DNA of 11,868 nt from an uncultured Haemophilus sp. (lineage in GTDB: Bacteria > Pseudomonadota > Gammaproteobacteria > Enterobacterales > Pasteurellaceae): contig NZ_CALJRX010000273.1 in NCBI RefSeq assembly GCF_937976265.1, forward strand, positions 1 to 11,868, written 5' to 3'. The stretch's first letter is position 1. Every line of letters starts with the position of its first letter. The notes beneath the pieces were generated by a model. The model searched no databases. It had not been told where the DNA came from and was given only the letters and a program-made list of their open reading frames with translations. The translations under genes were made by a program, and so were the position numbers. Shown here in pieces: positions 5,909-11,868 of this stretch.

Positions 5909-7786
5909 TTAGTGAGCCGCACCTTCTTCTGAATCATCTTGATTAATAAAGCTGGTATTAATCTCGATTTGTGCTTTTTCACGCAATGCTTGTATTAACT
6001 GTTCTTGCAATTCACCTTGACGCGCACGAACAAGTTGAGTGCTAAATTTCGCTAATTCTTGCTCACTTAAAGTAGGTTCTTCTACACGTTCAAGGGCAAC
6101 CACAACCACATCACCTTTGCTGTTACGAGCAACTTGATAAGCCGCTTTGCCATCTTGTGGTTTTGCAATGGCAAATACACCTTCATAAAGCACTGGATCT
6201 TTATTATCCACTAACGTAAAGGTTTGTGGCTCACCAAAACTAATACCTGCAGGTAATTTGGTTGGATCGGCAGATAGCGCTTTAACCGCTTGCTCTGCTT
6301 TTTCAGCCAATACTTTATCGGCTTTTTCACGTTTTAAGAATTGCTCAATCGTTGATTTCGCTTCATCAAGGCTTTGTAAACCTTCATCTTTGTGATCCAA
6401 GACACGTACCACAACAAATTCATTTTCACCAACAGTTAATGGTTCAGAATTTGCGCCGCCGTTTGCAATATCTGATTCAAAAATGGCAGAAGTCACATTT
6501 GGGAAATTTAATGCCGCAGGGACATTATTTTTACCGAAATAATCTGTTTCTTCCACTTTCACGCCTGCTGCTTCTGCTACCGCAGCTAAAGAATCACTGC
6601 TTTCAGCCGCTTTTGCACGAACCGCTTTTTCTACCGCTTGGAAACGGCTTTCTGCTAAGTTTTTACGTACGGTATCCGCGATTTGCTCTTTTACTTCATC
6701 TAAAGTACGTTCTTTACGATCTTGCACTAAAATAATATGGTAAGCCCCATCCACATTAACTGGTGTGCTATATTGACCAACATTTAATAATAATGCTGCA
6801 TCTTCAAAGTTTTTCGGTAATTCGTTGTCTTTTACCCAACCTAATTCACCGCCTTGTGCACCAGAAAGTTTATCCATAGATTTCGCTTTTGCTAACTCAG
6901 CAAAATCAGCGCCTTTTTGCAGTTCTTGATAAACTGCATCCGCTTCTTTCTCAGTTGCTAATTGGATATGCGCTAATTTTTGGCTAATAAATTGCGCTTT
7001 ATTTTCTTGATAATATTGTGCAATTTGTGTTTCAGTTACAGGTTGTAATTTACCTAATTCATTTGCTGAAACGCGAATATATTGCACTTTCGCTTGTTCA
7101 GGTTGAACAAGTGATTTCGCATTTGCATCGTAATACGCTTTAATTTCTTCTTCTGTAACCTTTTGTTTTGCCACTTCATCGGCTAATGGAAGGGTTGCAA
7201 GACGAGCGATACGTTCTTGGAAAAAGGTTTGCGCACTATCTTTTACTTGAGCCGGCACAACAAATTCACTATCAGCCAAACCGTTTTGCATTTGTTCAAG
7301 TGTTAATGCATTACGTAAAATAGCCGCATAAGTATCGGACGTTAAACCATTTTGAGTCAATAATTGTTGATAACGGGCGTTATCAAATTTACCGTTAGAT
7401 TGAAAGTTAGGATCACTTACAATCGCACGTTTGATCATGTCGTCACTTACACCTAATTTTAATTCTTTCGCATATTGACGGATTAATTCTTGATCCACTA
7501 AACGTTGAATTAAATTTTGACGAAGTGCGGTCACAAATTCCACAGAGTCAGTTTTCGCTAAGAAACTCTCGCCCTCTTGTTGTGCTCTCGCTTCAAACTC
7601 TTGGTTGTAACGATTTAAAAAATCTTGTTGAGAGATCGTTTCGCCATTTACTTTTGCAGCAAAACTCTCGTTGCCACCATACAAATAGCCTGACATCCCA
7701 CCGATTAAAAATGAAACTGGAAGTAAAGCAAAGATCGCTTTCCCGATAAAGCTATGGGCGAGGCCATGCATTTTTTCAATTAACAT
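5909..7786 (-). CDS. ppiD: Periplasmic folding chaperone PpiD (parvulin-type prolyl isomerase family)
   Basis: This is an inner-membrane-anchored periplasmic chaperone that works near the SecYEG exit and helps newly exported proteins fold. It has 625 residues, close to the E. coli length. A short cytoplasmic N-terminus (MLIEKMHGLAHSFIGK) precedes one membrane segment at about 15-37 (AIFALLPVSFLIGGMSGYLYG). A SurA-like N-terminal chaperone region follows, starting KVNGETISQQDFLNRYNQEF. The parvulin domain is at about 266-356, with HIQLATEKEADAVYQEL, SGAQGGELGWV and GAYHIILVQDR. A long helical C-terminal region rich in Glu/Lys/Ala follows. PpiD of this type usually has little isomerase activity, so chaperoning is the likelier role. 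It lies downstream of mntP with a possible own promoter and ends at the uptake-sequence terminator. One uptake sequence (7523-7531) lies inside it. Confidence 0.95.
   Translation of the reverse strand: MLIEKMHGLAHSFIGKAIFALLPVSFLIGGMSGYLYGGNESFAAKVNGETISQQDFLNRYNQEFEARAQQEGESFLAKTDSVEFVTALRQNLIQRLVDQELIRQYAKELKLGVSDDMIKRAIVSDPNFQSNGKFDNARYQQLLTQNGLTSDTYAAILRNALTLEQMQNGLADSEFVVPAQVKDSAQTFFQERIARLATLPLADEVAKQKVTEEEIKAYYDANAKSLVQPEQAKVQYIRVSANELGKLQPVTETQIAQYYQENKAQFISQKLAHIQLATEKEADAVYQELQKGADFAELAKAKSMDKLSGAQGGELGWVKDNELPKNFEDAALLLNVGQYSTPVNVDGAYHIILVQDRKERTLDEVKEQIADTVRKNLAESRFQAVEKAVRAKAAESSDSLAAVAEAAGVKVEETDYFGKNNVPAALNFPNVTSAIFESDIANGGANSEPLTVGENEFVVVRVLDHKDEGLQSLDEAKSTIEQFLKREKADKVLAEKAEQAVKALSADPTKLPAGISFGEPQTFTLVDNKDPVLYEGVFAIAKPQDGKAAYQVARNSKGDVVVVALERVEEPTLSEQELAKFSTQLVRARQGELQEQLIQALREKAQIEINTSFINQDDSEEGAAH
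7523..7531 (+). repeat. DNA uptake signal sequence (Hin type), plus orientation
   Basis: Exact AAGTGCGGT inside ppiD. On the gene strand it encodes T-A-L in FVTALRQ. Confidence 0.88.
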
Positions 7787-7824
7787 TCAATTATTACCCT
7801 TTTAAAAAAGACAAAGTTCGTAAG

Positions 7825-7830
7825 ATTATA
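7825..7830 (-). promoter_or_regulatory. Possible -10 box of a ppiD promoter
   Basis: On the minus strand a perfect TATAAT lies 38 bases before the ppiD ATG. The hexamer 17 bases further upstream is GTGCGA, a poor -35 box, so this is only a candidate. It sits in the centre of a short palindrome, AGATTATAATCT (7823-7834). Confidence 0.35.
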
Positions 7831-7834
7831 ATCT

Positions 7835-7857
7835 AAAAGGCGAAAATTCGCACTTAA
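7835..7857 (-). terminator. Weak hairpin after mntP, possible terminator
   Basis: On the minus strand, overlapping the mntP stop, AAG-GCGAA pairs with TTCGC-CTT around two bases with one bulged T, followed by TTTAG. The U-tract is short, so this may be a weak or partial terminator rather than a full stop before ppiD. Confidence 0.3.
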
Positions 7858-8411
7858 AAAACACCATGTTCGTGTAGGATTTTCACAGCCATGACTAATA
7901 ACACTAAACCGCCAAAAATCTCTGCTTTGCTTTTGAATTTTTTCCCTAAAAAATGACCGCTCTTTACGCCAATAAAAGAGATGACAAAGGTTGTTAAACC
8001 TATGATGAAGACTGCCAATAAAATGTCCACAGAAAGAAAAGCAAAAGAGACGCCGACGGCTAATGCATCAATACTCGTTGCCACACCAAGTGTTAGCAAG
8101 TGTTTTAAACTAATCAATGAAGGAGCGGGTTCATCATCCGAGCTAAGTCCTTCTCGAATCATATTCACACCGATGAGCGCAAGCAAAACAAAGGCAATCC
8201 AATGATCCCAATGTTGAATCATCTGACTAAATTGCAGTCCGACAACATAGCCGATTGCTGGCATGGTGCCTTGGAATAGCCCAAAACAGCATGCGATAGC
8301 TAATGCTTGTTTCCATCGAAAAGCGCGCATTGCTAAGCCTTTAGAGATGGAAACTGCAAAGGCATCCATCGAGAGACCAAGAGCAATGATCCACAACATA
8401 TGAAAAGTCAT
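7854..8411 (-). CDS. mntP: Manganese efflux pump MntP
   Basis: This is a small inner-membrane exporter that removes excess Mn(II). It has 185 residues and six predicted membrane segments in two related halves. The family signatures are GLSMDAFAVSISKG (12-25, with Asp16) and its internal counterpart ATSIDALAVGVSF (111-123, with Asp115); these acidic residues are the known functional positions. Asp16 falls at the same number as in E. coli MntP, which supports the start at 8411 rather than the internal Met5. No clear Shine-Dalgarno sequence precedes it. The gene starts only 10 bases after the mnmE stop, so it is probably co-transcribed with mnmE. That spacing leaves no room for the Mn-sensing yybP-ykoY riboswitch that controls mntP in E. 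coli. Regulation, if any, must come from upstream of mnmE or from another route. Confidence 0.94.
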   Translation of the reverse strand: MTFHMLWIIALGLSMDAFAVSISKGLAMRAFRWKQALAIACCFGLFQGTMPAIGYVVGLQFSQMIQHWDHWIAFVLLALIGVNMIREGLSSDDEPAPSLISLKHLLTLGVATSIDALAVGVSFAFLSVDILLAVFIIGLTTFVISFIGVKSGHFLGKKFKSKAEIFGGLVLLVMAVKILHEHGVF

Positions 8412-8421
8412 AAACTAACGT

Positions 8422-9780
8422 TTATTTTCCTATACAGAAAGAACTGAAAATATTGCCGAGTAAATCATCCGAGGTAAATTGCCCCGTAATTTCACTCAGG
8501 TTAGCTTGCACTAAACGAAGTTCTTCCGCCAATAATTCACCCGCATGAAATTCGGTTAATTGGACTAACCCAATTTGTAAATGTTCGGCCGCTTTTTCTA
8601 AGGCATCAAGATGACGACGGCGCGCTAAGAAACCGCCTTCCATCCCTGTTTGGAAGCCCATCGCCTGTTTTAAATGCTCACGCAACAAATCTACACCCTG
8701 ATGCGTTTGGGCGGATAAACAAACGGTCGTTGTTCCATTTTCTTCTTTTAGCCCAACGGCCTCGCCGCTTAAATCTACTTTATTACGAACAATGGTCACC
8801 GGCATATTATTTGGTAATTTTGATAAAAATTCTGACCGCACTTTTTCGATATTTTGGCTATCCGGATCGCTACTGTCTAACATTAAGATAATACGATCGG
8901 CTTGCTCAATCTCCGTCCAGGCACGCGAGATCCCGATACGTTCAACTTCATCTGTCGCTTCACGAAGCCCTGCGGTATCAATAATATGTAAAGGCATGCC
9001 ATCAATATGAATATGCTCACGCAACACATCACGCGTGGTTCCTGCAATATCTGTCACAATAGCCGCTTCTCTACCCGCTAAAGCATTCAGTAAACTGGAT
9101 TTGCCTGCATTTGGACGACCGGCAATCACCACTTTCATCCCTTCACGTAAAATCGAACCTTGTTTTGCTTCGCTACGGACTAAATCAAGCTGAGTGATAA
9201 TTTCTCGTAATTTTGCTTCGATTTTACCGTCTGCCAAAAAGTCAATTTCTTCATCGGGGAAATCAATCGATGCTTCCACATAAGTACGCAGATAAATTAC
9301 GGAATCCACTAACTGATTCACTTTATTGGAAAATTCACCTTGTAGCGATTTTAATGCTGAACGAGCAGCTTGCTCCGAAGTCGCATCAATCAAATCGGCA
9401 ATGGCTTCCGCTTGGGCTAAATCTAATTTATCGTTTAAAAAAGCCTGTTCAGAAAATTCACCTGGACGCGCAAGACGAATACCATCAAGTTGTAAGATTC
9501 GTTTTAGCAACAAATCTAATACCACTTGTCCGCCATGTCCTTGCAATTCCAATACATCTTCACCAGTAAAGGAATTCGGCGATTTAAAATAAATCGCAAT
9601 GCCTTGATCTAATACTGTGCCATCAGCATCTTTAAAAGGTAAATAGTCTGCCATACGTGGTTTAGGGCATTTGCCTAGTACCGCCTGTGCCACTTCAACT
9701 GCTTTTGGGCCGGATACACGTAAAATACCAATTCCACCACGTCCTGGTGCTGTCGCTTGTGCGACGATTGTTTCTTTCAT
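8422..9780 (-). CDS. mnmE: tRNA uridine-5-carboxymethylaminomethyl modification GTPase MnmE
   Basis: This GTPase partners with MnmG to install cmnm5/nm5 groups on wobble uridine 34 of several tRNAs, using a formyl-tetrahydrofolate-derived carbon. Counted from the ATG at 9780 it has 452 residues. Features in order are the N-terminal folate-binding domain KETIVAQATAPGRGGIGILR, helical domain, G domain with G1 GRPNAGKSS (221-229), G2 TTRD (248-251), G3 DTAG (268-271) and G4 NKVD (333-336), and the C-terminal FCIGK with its redox-relevant Cys. The frame could extend three codons to a GTG at 9789 (reading MSFM), but the conserved N-terminus is MKETIVAQ and the GTG has no ribosome binding site, so the ATG is preferred. 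It lies in the classical rpmH-rnpA-yidD-yidC-mnmE neighbourhood, but here one extra gene separates it from yidC. Confidence 0.96.
   Translation of the reverse strand: MKETIVAQATAPGRGGIGILRVSGPKAVEVAQAVLGKCPKPRMADYLPFKDADGTVLDQGIAIYFKSPNSFTGEDVLELQGHGGQVVLDLLLKRILQLDGIRLARPGEFSEQAFLNDKLDLAQAEAIADLIDATSEQAARSALKSLQGEFSNKVNQLVDSVIYLRTYVEASIDFPDEEIDFLADGKIEAKLREIITQLDLVRSEAKQGSILREGMKVVIAGRPNAGKSSLLNALAGREAAIVTDIAGTTRDVLREHIHIDGMPLHIIDTAGLREATDEVERIGISRAWTEIEQADRIILMLDSSDPDSQNIEKVRSEFLSKLPNNMPVTIVRNKVDLSGEAVGLKEENGTTTVCLSAQTHQGVDLLREHLKQAMGFQTGMEGGFLARRRHLDALEKAAEHLQIGLVQLTEFHAGELLAEELRLVQANLSEITGQFTSDDLLGNIFSSFCIGK
8835..8843 (-). repeat. DNA uptake signal sequence (Hin type), minus orientation
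   Basis: Exact ACCGCACTT followed by TTTT inside mnmE. On the gene strand it encodes K-V-R-S. It is the last exact copy in the window, and none occurs in the remaining 3 kb. Confidence 0.88.
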
Positions 9781-9790
9781 AAAACTCACT

Positions 9791-9817
9791 AAAAATTGAC
9801 CGCTCTAATATTGCGGT
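9791..9817 (-). terminator. Weak ACCGC...GCGGT hairpin between the AT-rich gene and mnmE
   Basis: ACCGC (9799-9803) pairs with GCGGT (9813-9817) around a 9-base loop. On the minus strand it is followed by CAATTTTTAG. The stem has only 5 pairs, so it may be a weak terminator of the upstream gene, a leader hairpin of mnmE, or a decayed uptake-sequence pair. Confidence 0.35.
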
Positions 9818-9832
9818 TATCTTGAAGAAAAA

Positions 9833-10405
9833 TTAATCGGAAAGAGCATTAAGTTTCATTACTTCAGATGCATCAATATAGGAGACCGAGCTCGTTCTTT
9901 TTTTATAAATTTGGAGCATTTGTCCATTCTCTACCGAATTATAAACCTTTTTAGAAGTAAATCTTTCATTTCCATATTGATTAGATGAAATATAAATACT
10001 ATATATCGATTTGTTTTTACGCTTATAAGTAACCTCGGCTATATAGTTTTCTTCTTGTCCAAAAATGGAAACATAGAAAGTTAAGAAGGTGTTTGAAAGT
10101 AATAAAAAGCAACAAAAAAAATAACCACATATAAAAATATACCCCAATACTGTTATGAGTATATTTTCTTGGGGTTTCTTTTTATTGGAAGCTCTTTTAG
10201 GCTTTGCCTTCCTTTGTAAAAGGGCATTTTTCACTTCCCAATAAATCATGACAGAAAAAAGAAGAATGCTTAATGCAAGGGAAACATAAACATCAAGACG
10301 TGCACCAGGAAGTAGGCTCTTATCCGAAAACGTAGGATACATAATCAACCCAATTAAAATAAGTAACAAAATGATTTTTAGTCTTGTATTGAACATTATT
10401 AACAT
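9833..10405 (-). CDS. Uncharacterised AT-rich membrane protein between yidC and mnmE
   Basis: I do not recognise this family. Measured from the ATG at 10405 the protein has 190 residues. It has a hydrophobic helix near the N-terminus (LKIILLLILIGLIMYPTF), a second (VYVSLALSILLFSVMIYW), a very basic linker (KAKPKRASNKKKP), and a longer hydrophobic stretch that could be one or two helices (ILITVLGYIFICGYFFCC onward). A hydrophilic C-terminal domain of about 70 residues with alternating strand-like pattern (YIAEVTYKRKNKSIYSIYI, then GQMLQIYKKR) follows. By the positive-inside rule the basic linker would be cytoplasmic. Base composition is unlike its neighbours: about 25% GC over 9901-10140 against about 43% in mnmE (hand count). 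The open frame extends to a GTG at 10420, but that codon lies inside the yidC terminator hairpin, so ATG 10405 or 10396 is likelier. No good ribosome binding site is seen. It could be a recently acquired gene, or poorly expressed. Confidence 0.7.
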   Translation of the reverse strand: MLIMFNTRLKIILLLILIGLIMYPTFSDKSLLPGARLDVYVSLALSILLFSVMIYWEVKNALLQRKAKPKRASNKKKPQENILITVLGYIFICGYFFCCFLLLSNTFLTFYVSIFGQEENYIAEVTYKRKNKSIYSIYISSNQYGNERFTSKKVYNSVENGQMLQIYKKRTSSVSYIDASEVMKLNALSD

Positions 10406-10409
10406 ATGT

Positions 10410-10434
10410 AAAAACCGCACCCAAAGGTGCGGTT
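10410..10434 (-). terminator. Rho-independent terminator of yidC
   Basis: A perfect 9-bp stem AACCGCACC/GGTGCGGTT (10413-10421 with 10426-10434) with a 4-base loop follows the yidC stop by 5 bases. On the minus strand it runs into TTTTTA. Each arm carries 7 of the 9 uptake-sequence bases (GTGCGGT). It separates yidC from the AT-rich gene, whose plausible starts lie only 5-14 bases beyond. Confidence 0.85.
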
Positions 10435-10439
10435 AGTGA

Positions 10440-11868
10440 TTATTTTTTACGGGTATGTAACCCTTTTTTCTCTAAACCACGGTAGATCATTTGTTGTTGT
10501 ACGATAGTGATTAAGTTAGATACTAACCAGTAAAGTACGAGACCTGCTGGGAACCAGAGGAAGAAGAACATGAAGATCAACGGCATAAAGTTCATCACTT
10601 TTTGCTGCATTGGATCCGCTACCGGAGTCGGTGACATTTTTTGTAACAAGAACATTGAGCCGCCCATCAGGATTGGCAAAATGTAGTACGGATCTGGTGC
10701 CGATAAGTCTTGAATCCAACCAAAGAATGGTGCGTGACGTAATTCAACGGCTTCCATGAAGGTCCAGTATAAGGCGATGAAGATCGGCATTTGTATAAGC
10801 AACGGTAAGCAGCCACCAAGCGGATTCACTTTTTCTTCTTTGTAAAGTTTCATCATTTCTTGGCTCATACGTTGACGGTCATCACCGAAACGTTCACGCA
10901 TTTCCTGTATTTTCGGTTGCAACATACGCATTTTAGCCATAGAAGTGTATTGTGCTTTTGTCAGCGGATATAAAATCGCTTTCACCACTAAGGTTACGCA
11001 AATAATTGCCACACCCCAGTTAGATACAATACTTTGAATGAACGTTAATAACAAGAATAATGGTCTCGCGATAAACCATGCCCAACCGTAATCGACGGTT
11101 AAATCTAAGTGGTTAGCCGCTTCAGCCATTTTGTTTTGTAATTTTGGCCCCGTCCATAATGAGCTGGTGATTGTTTCTGTTGCTCCAGCGGGAACAGATA
11201 CCACTGGACCACGATAACCAATAGACGCAACGTTATTTTTGCTGTCTGTAATACTATAAAATTGGTTATTTACATCTTGATTTGGGATCCAAGCTGATAC
11301 GAAATAGTGTTGTAAGATAGCAACCCAACCTGCTTTGGTATCGATAGAAAGATTTTTGTCTTTCATATCGCTGAAGCTGTATTTTTTGTAATTTGTTTCA
11401 GAAGAAGAATATGCACCACCGGTATAAGTAGGCATTGCCACGTTACCGCTGCTTTCAACTAATGTATGTTTTAATTGGCCATAAGGTTCAACTTCAATTG
11501 CGCTACCACTTTGGTTCACAATTTCAAAGTTAACACCTACATCGTAGCTATCGCGTTTTAACACAAAGATTTTACGATAAGTGACACCATCTTTTTCAAA
11601 TGTTAATGGTACAGAAAGTTCATTTTGACCTTCTGCTAATTTGAAATTATCACCCGTAACTTGATATTGTGCACGACCTGCTTTTGTATCGATCCCGTTT
11701 TTACCAATTAAGCCGCTTTGTGCAATATAAATATGGTCTTTTGTATCTTTTAACAAGACTAAAGGATCTTTTGAATCTAATTCTGCATCATATTTTAATA
11801 ATTCAGAACTAACTACGTCACCACCTAATGTATCCACTTTCAAACGTAACACATCATTTTCTAATGTA
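10440..11868 (-). CDS. yidC: Membrane protein insertase YidC (N-terminus cut by window edge)
   Basis: This is the inner-membrane insertase that integrates membrane proteins alone or with SecYEG. About 476 residues are present; the first membrane helix and about 65-70 residues lie outside the window. The frame stays open to 11868 (reading TLENDVLRLKVDTLGGDVV), so the apparent start at 11852 is an internal GTG Val codon. The large periplasmic beta domain (to about TSSLWTGPKLQ) comes first. Then come the conserved five-helix core: AWFIARPLFLLLTF, NWGVAIICVTLVVKAILYPLT, the cytoplasmic helical hairpin LTKAQYTSMAKMRMLQPKIQ containing the groove arginine (SMAKMR), LPLLIQMPIFIALYWTF, PYYILPILMGGSMFLL, and FMPLIFMFFFLWFPAGLVLYW. 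The basic tail GLEKKGLHTRKK is typical. It ends at its own terminator. Confidence 0.97.
   Translation of the reverse strand, partial: TLENDVLRLKVDTLGGDVVSSELLKYDAELDSKDPLVLLKDTKDHIYIAQSGLIGKNGIDTKAGRAQYQVTGDNFKLAEGQNELSVPLTFEKDGVTYRKIFVLKRDSYDVGVNFEIVNQSGSAIEVEPYGQLKHTLVESSGNVAMPTYTGGAYSSSETNYKKYSFSDMKDKNLSIDTKAGWVAILQHYFVSAWIPNQDVNNQFYSITDSKNNVASIGYRGPVVSVPAGATETITSSLWTGPKLQNKMAEAANHLDLTVDYGWAWFIARPLFLLLTFIQSIVSNWGVAIICVTLVVKAILYPLTKAQYTSMAKMRMLQPKIQEMRERFGDDRQRMSQEMMKLYKEEKVNPLGGCLPLLIQMPIFIALYWTFMEAVELRHAPFFGWIQDLSAPDPYYILPILMGGSMFLLQKMSPTPVADPMQQKVMNFMPLIFMFFFLWFPAGLVLYWLVSNLITIVQQQMIYRGLEKKGLHTRKK

Noticed and set aside
6352..6735. Plus-strand open frame antisense to ppiD
   Set aside because: It is a shadow of ppiD codons with no recognisable domain or ribosome binding site. 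The same applies to the other opposite-strand frames in mnmE, yfeB, rlmC and ycfL.
7956..7964. Near-uptake sequence ACCGCTCTT in mntP, with a similar partial site near 9799
   Set aside because: One mismatch from the consensus in its core. It is too weak to list as a functional site, although it may be a decayed copy.
8412..8421. Riboswitch or promoter upstream of mntP
   Set aside because: The gap is only 10 bases and holds no structure.
281..8843. Repeated short motif considered as a CRISPR or repeat array
   Set aside because: The copies are 9 bases, dispersed at irregular kilobase distances in both orientations, and match the known uptake signal. There are no regular spacers.
9780..9789. 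Upstream GTG start of mnmE giving MSFMKETIV
   Set aside because: The conserved N-terminus begins MKETIVAQ at 9780, and the GTG has no ribosome binding site.

Overview
The window looks like chromosome of a Pasteurellaceae bacterium of the Haemophilus/Aggregatibacter/Pasteurella type. The main evidence is ten exact copies of the 9-base Hin-type DNA uptake signal sequence (AAGTGCGGT or its complement ACCGCACTT), about one per 1.2 kb, which is the spacing expected for a naturally transformable Haemophilus. The proteins also resemble Haemophilus orthologues. The gene assignments rest on recognised protein motifs, because no database search was possible.

Layout. (1) Bases 1-2855, plus strand: the end of a periplasmic metal-binding protein, then an ABC ATPase and two paralogous inner-membrane permeases. 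This is a yfeABCD/sitABCD-type iron/manganese importer with overlapping or near-overlapping reading frames, closed by a bidirectional terminator at 2859-2888. (2) Bases 2890-5808, minus strand: a compact hinT-ycfL-nagZ-rlmC operon (HIT-family nucleotide hydrolase, small lipoprotein, peptidoglycan-recycling glucosaminidase, 23S rRNA m5U747 methyltransferase). (3) Bases 5909-9780, minus strand: ppiD (periplasmic chaperone), mntP (manganese exporter) and mnmE (tRNA wobble-uridine GTPase). A strong terminator built from two inverted uptake sequences separates ppiD from hinT. (4) Bases 9833-10405, minus strand: an unrecognised, very AT-rich membrane-protein gene between mnmE and yidC. (5) Bases 10440-11868, minus strand: most of yidC (membrane protein insertase), cut by the window edge.

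Functionally, the window holds both arms of divalent-metal handling: a Yfe-type importer and an MntP exporter, about 5 kb apart and on opposite strands. The rest is conserved housekeeping: membrane protein insertion, outer-membrane protein folding, cell-wall recycling, and tRNA and rRNA modification. No mobile element, CRISPR array, tRNA or rRNA was found. No gene-free stretch exceeds about 100 bases.

Most of the window is ordinary core genome. The one real candidate for something undescribed is the AT-rich membrane-protein gene at 9833-10405. It sits inside the normally contiguous yidC-mnmE cluster, is about 25% GC where counted against about 43% for neighbouring mnmE, has no uptake sequence, and is bracketed by two ACCGC...GCGGT hairpins.
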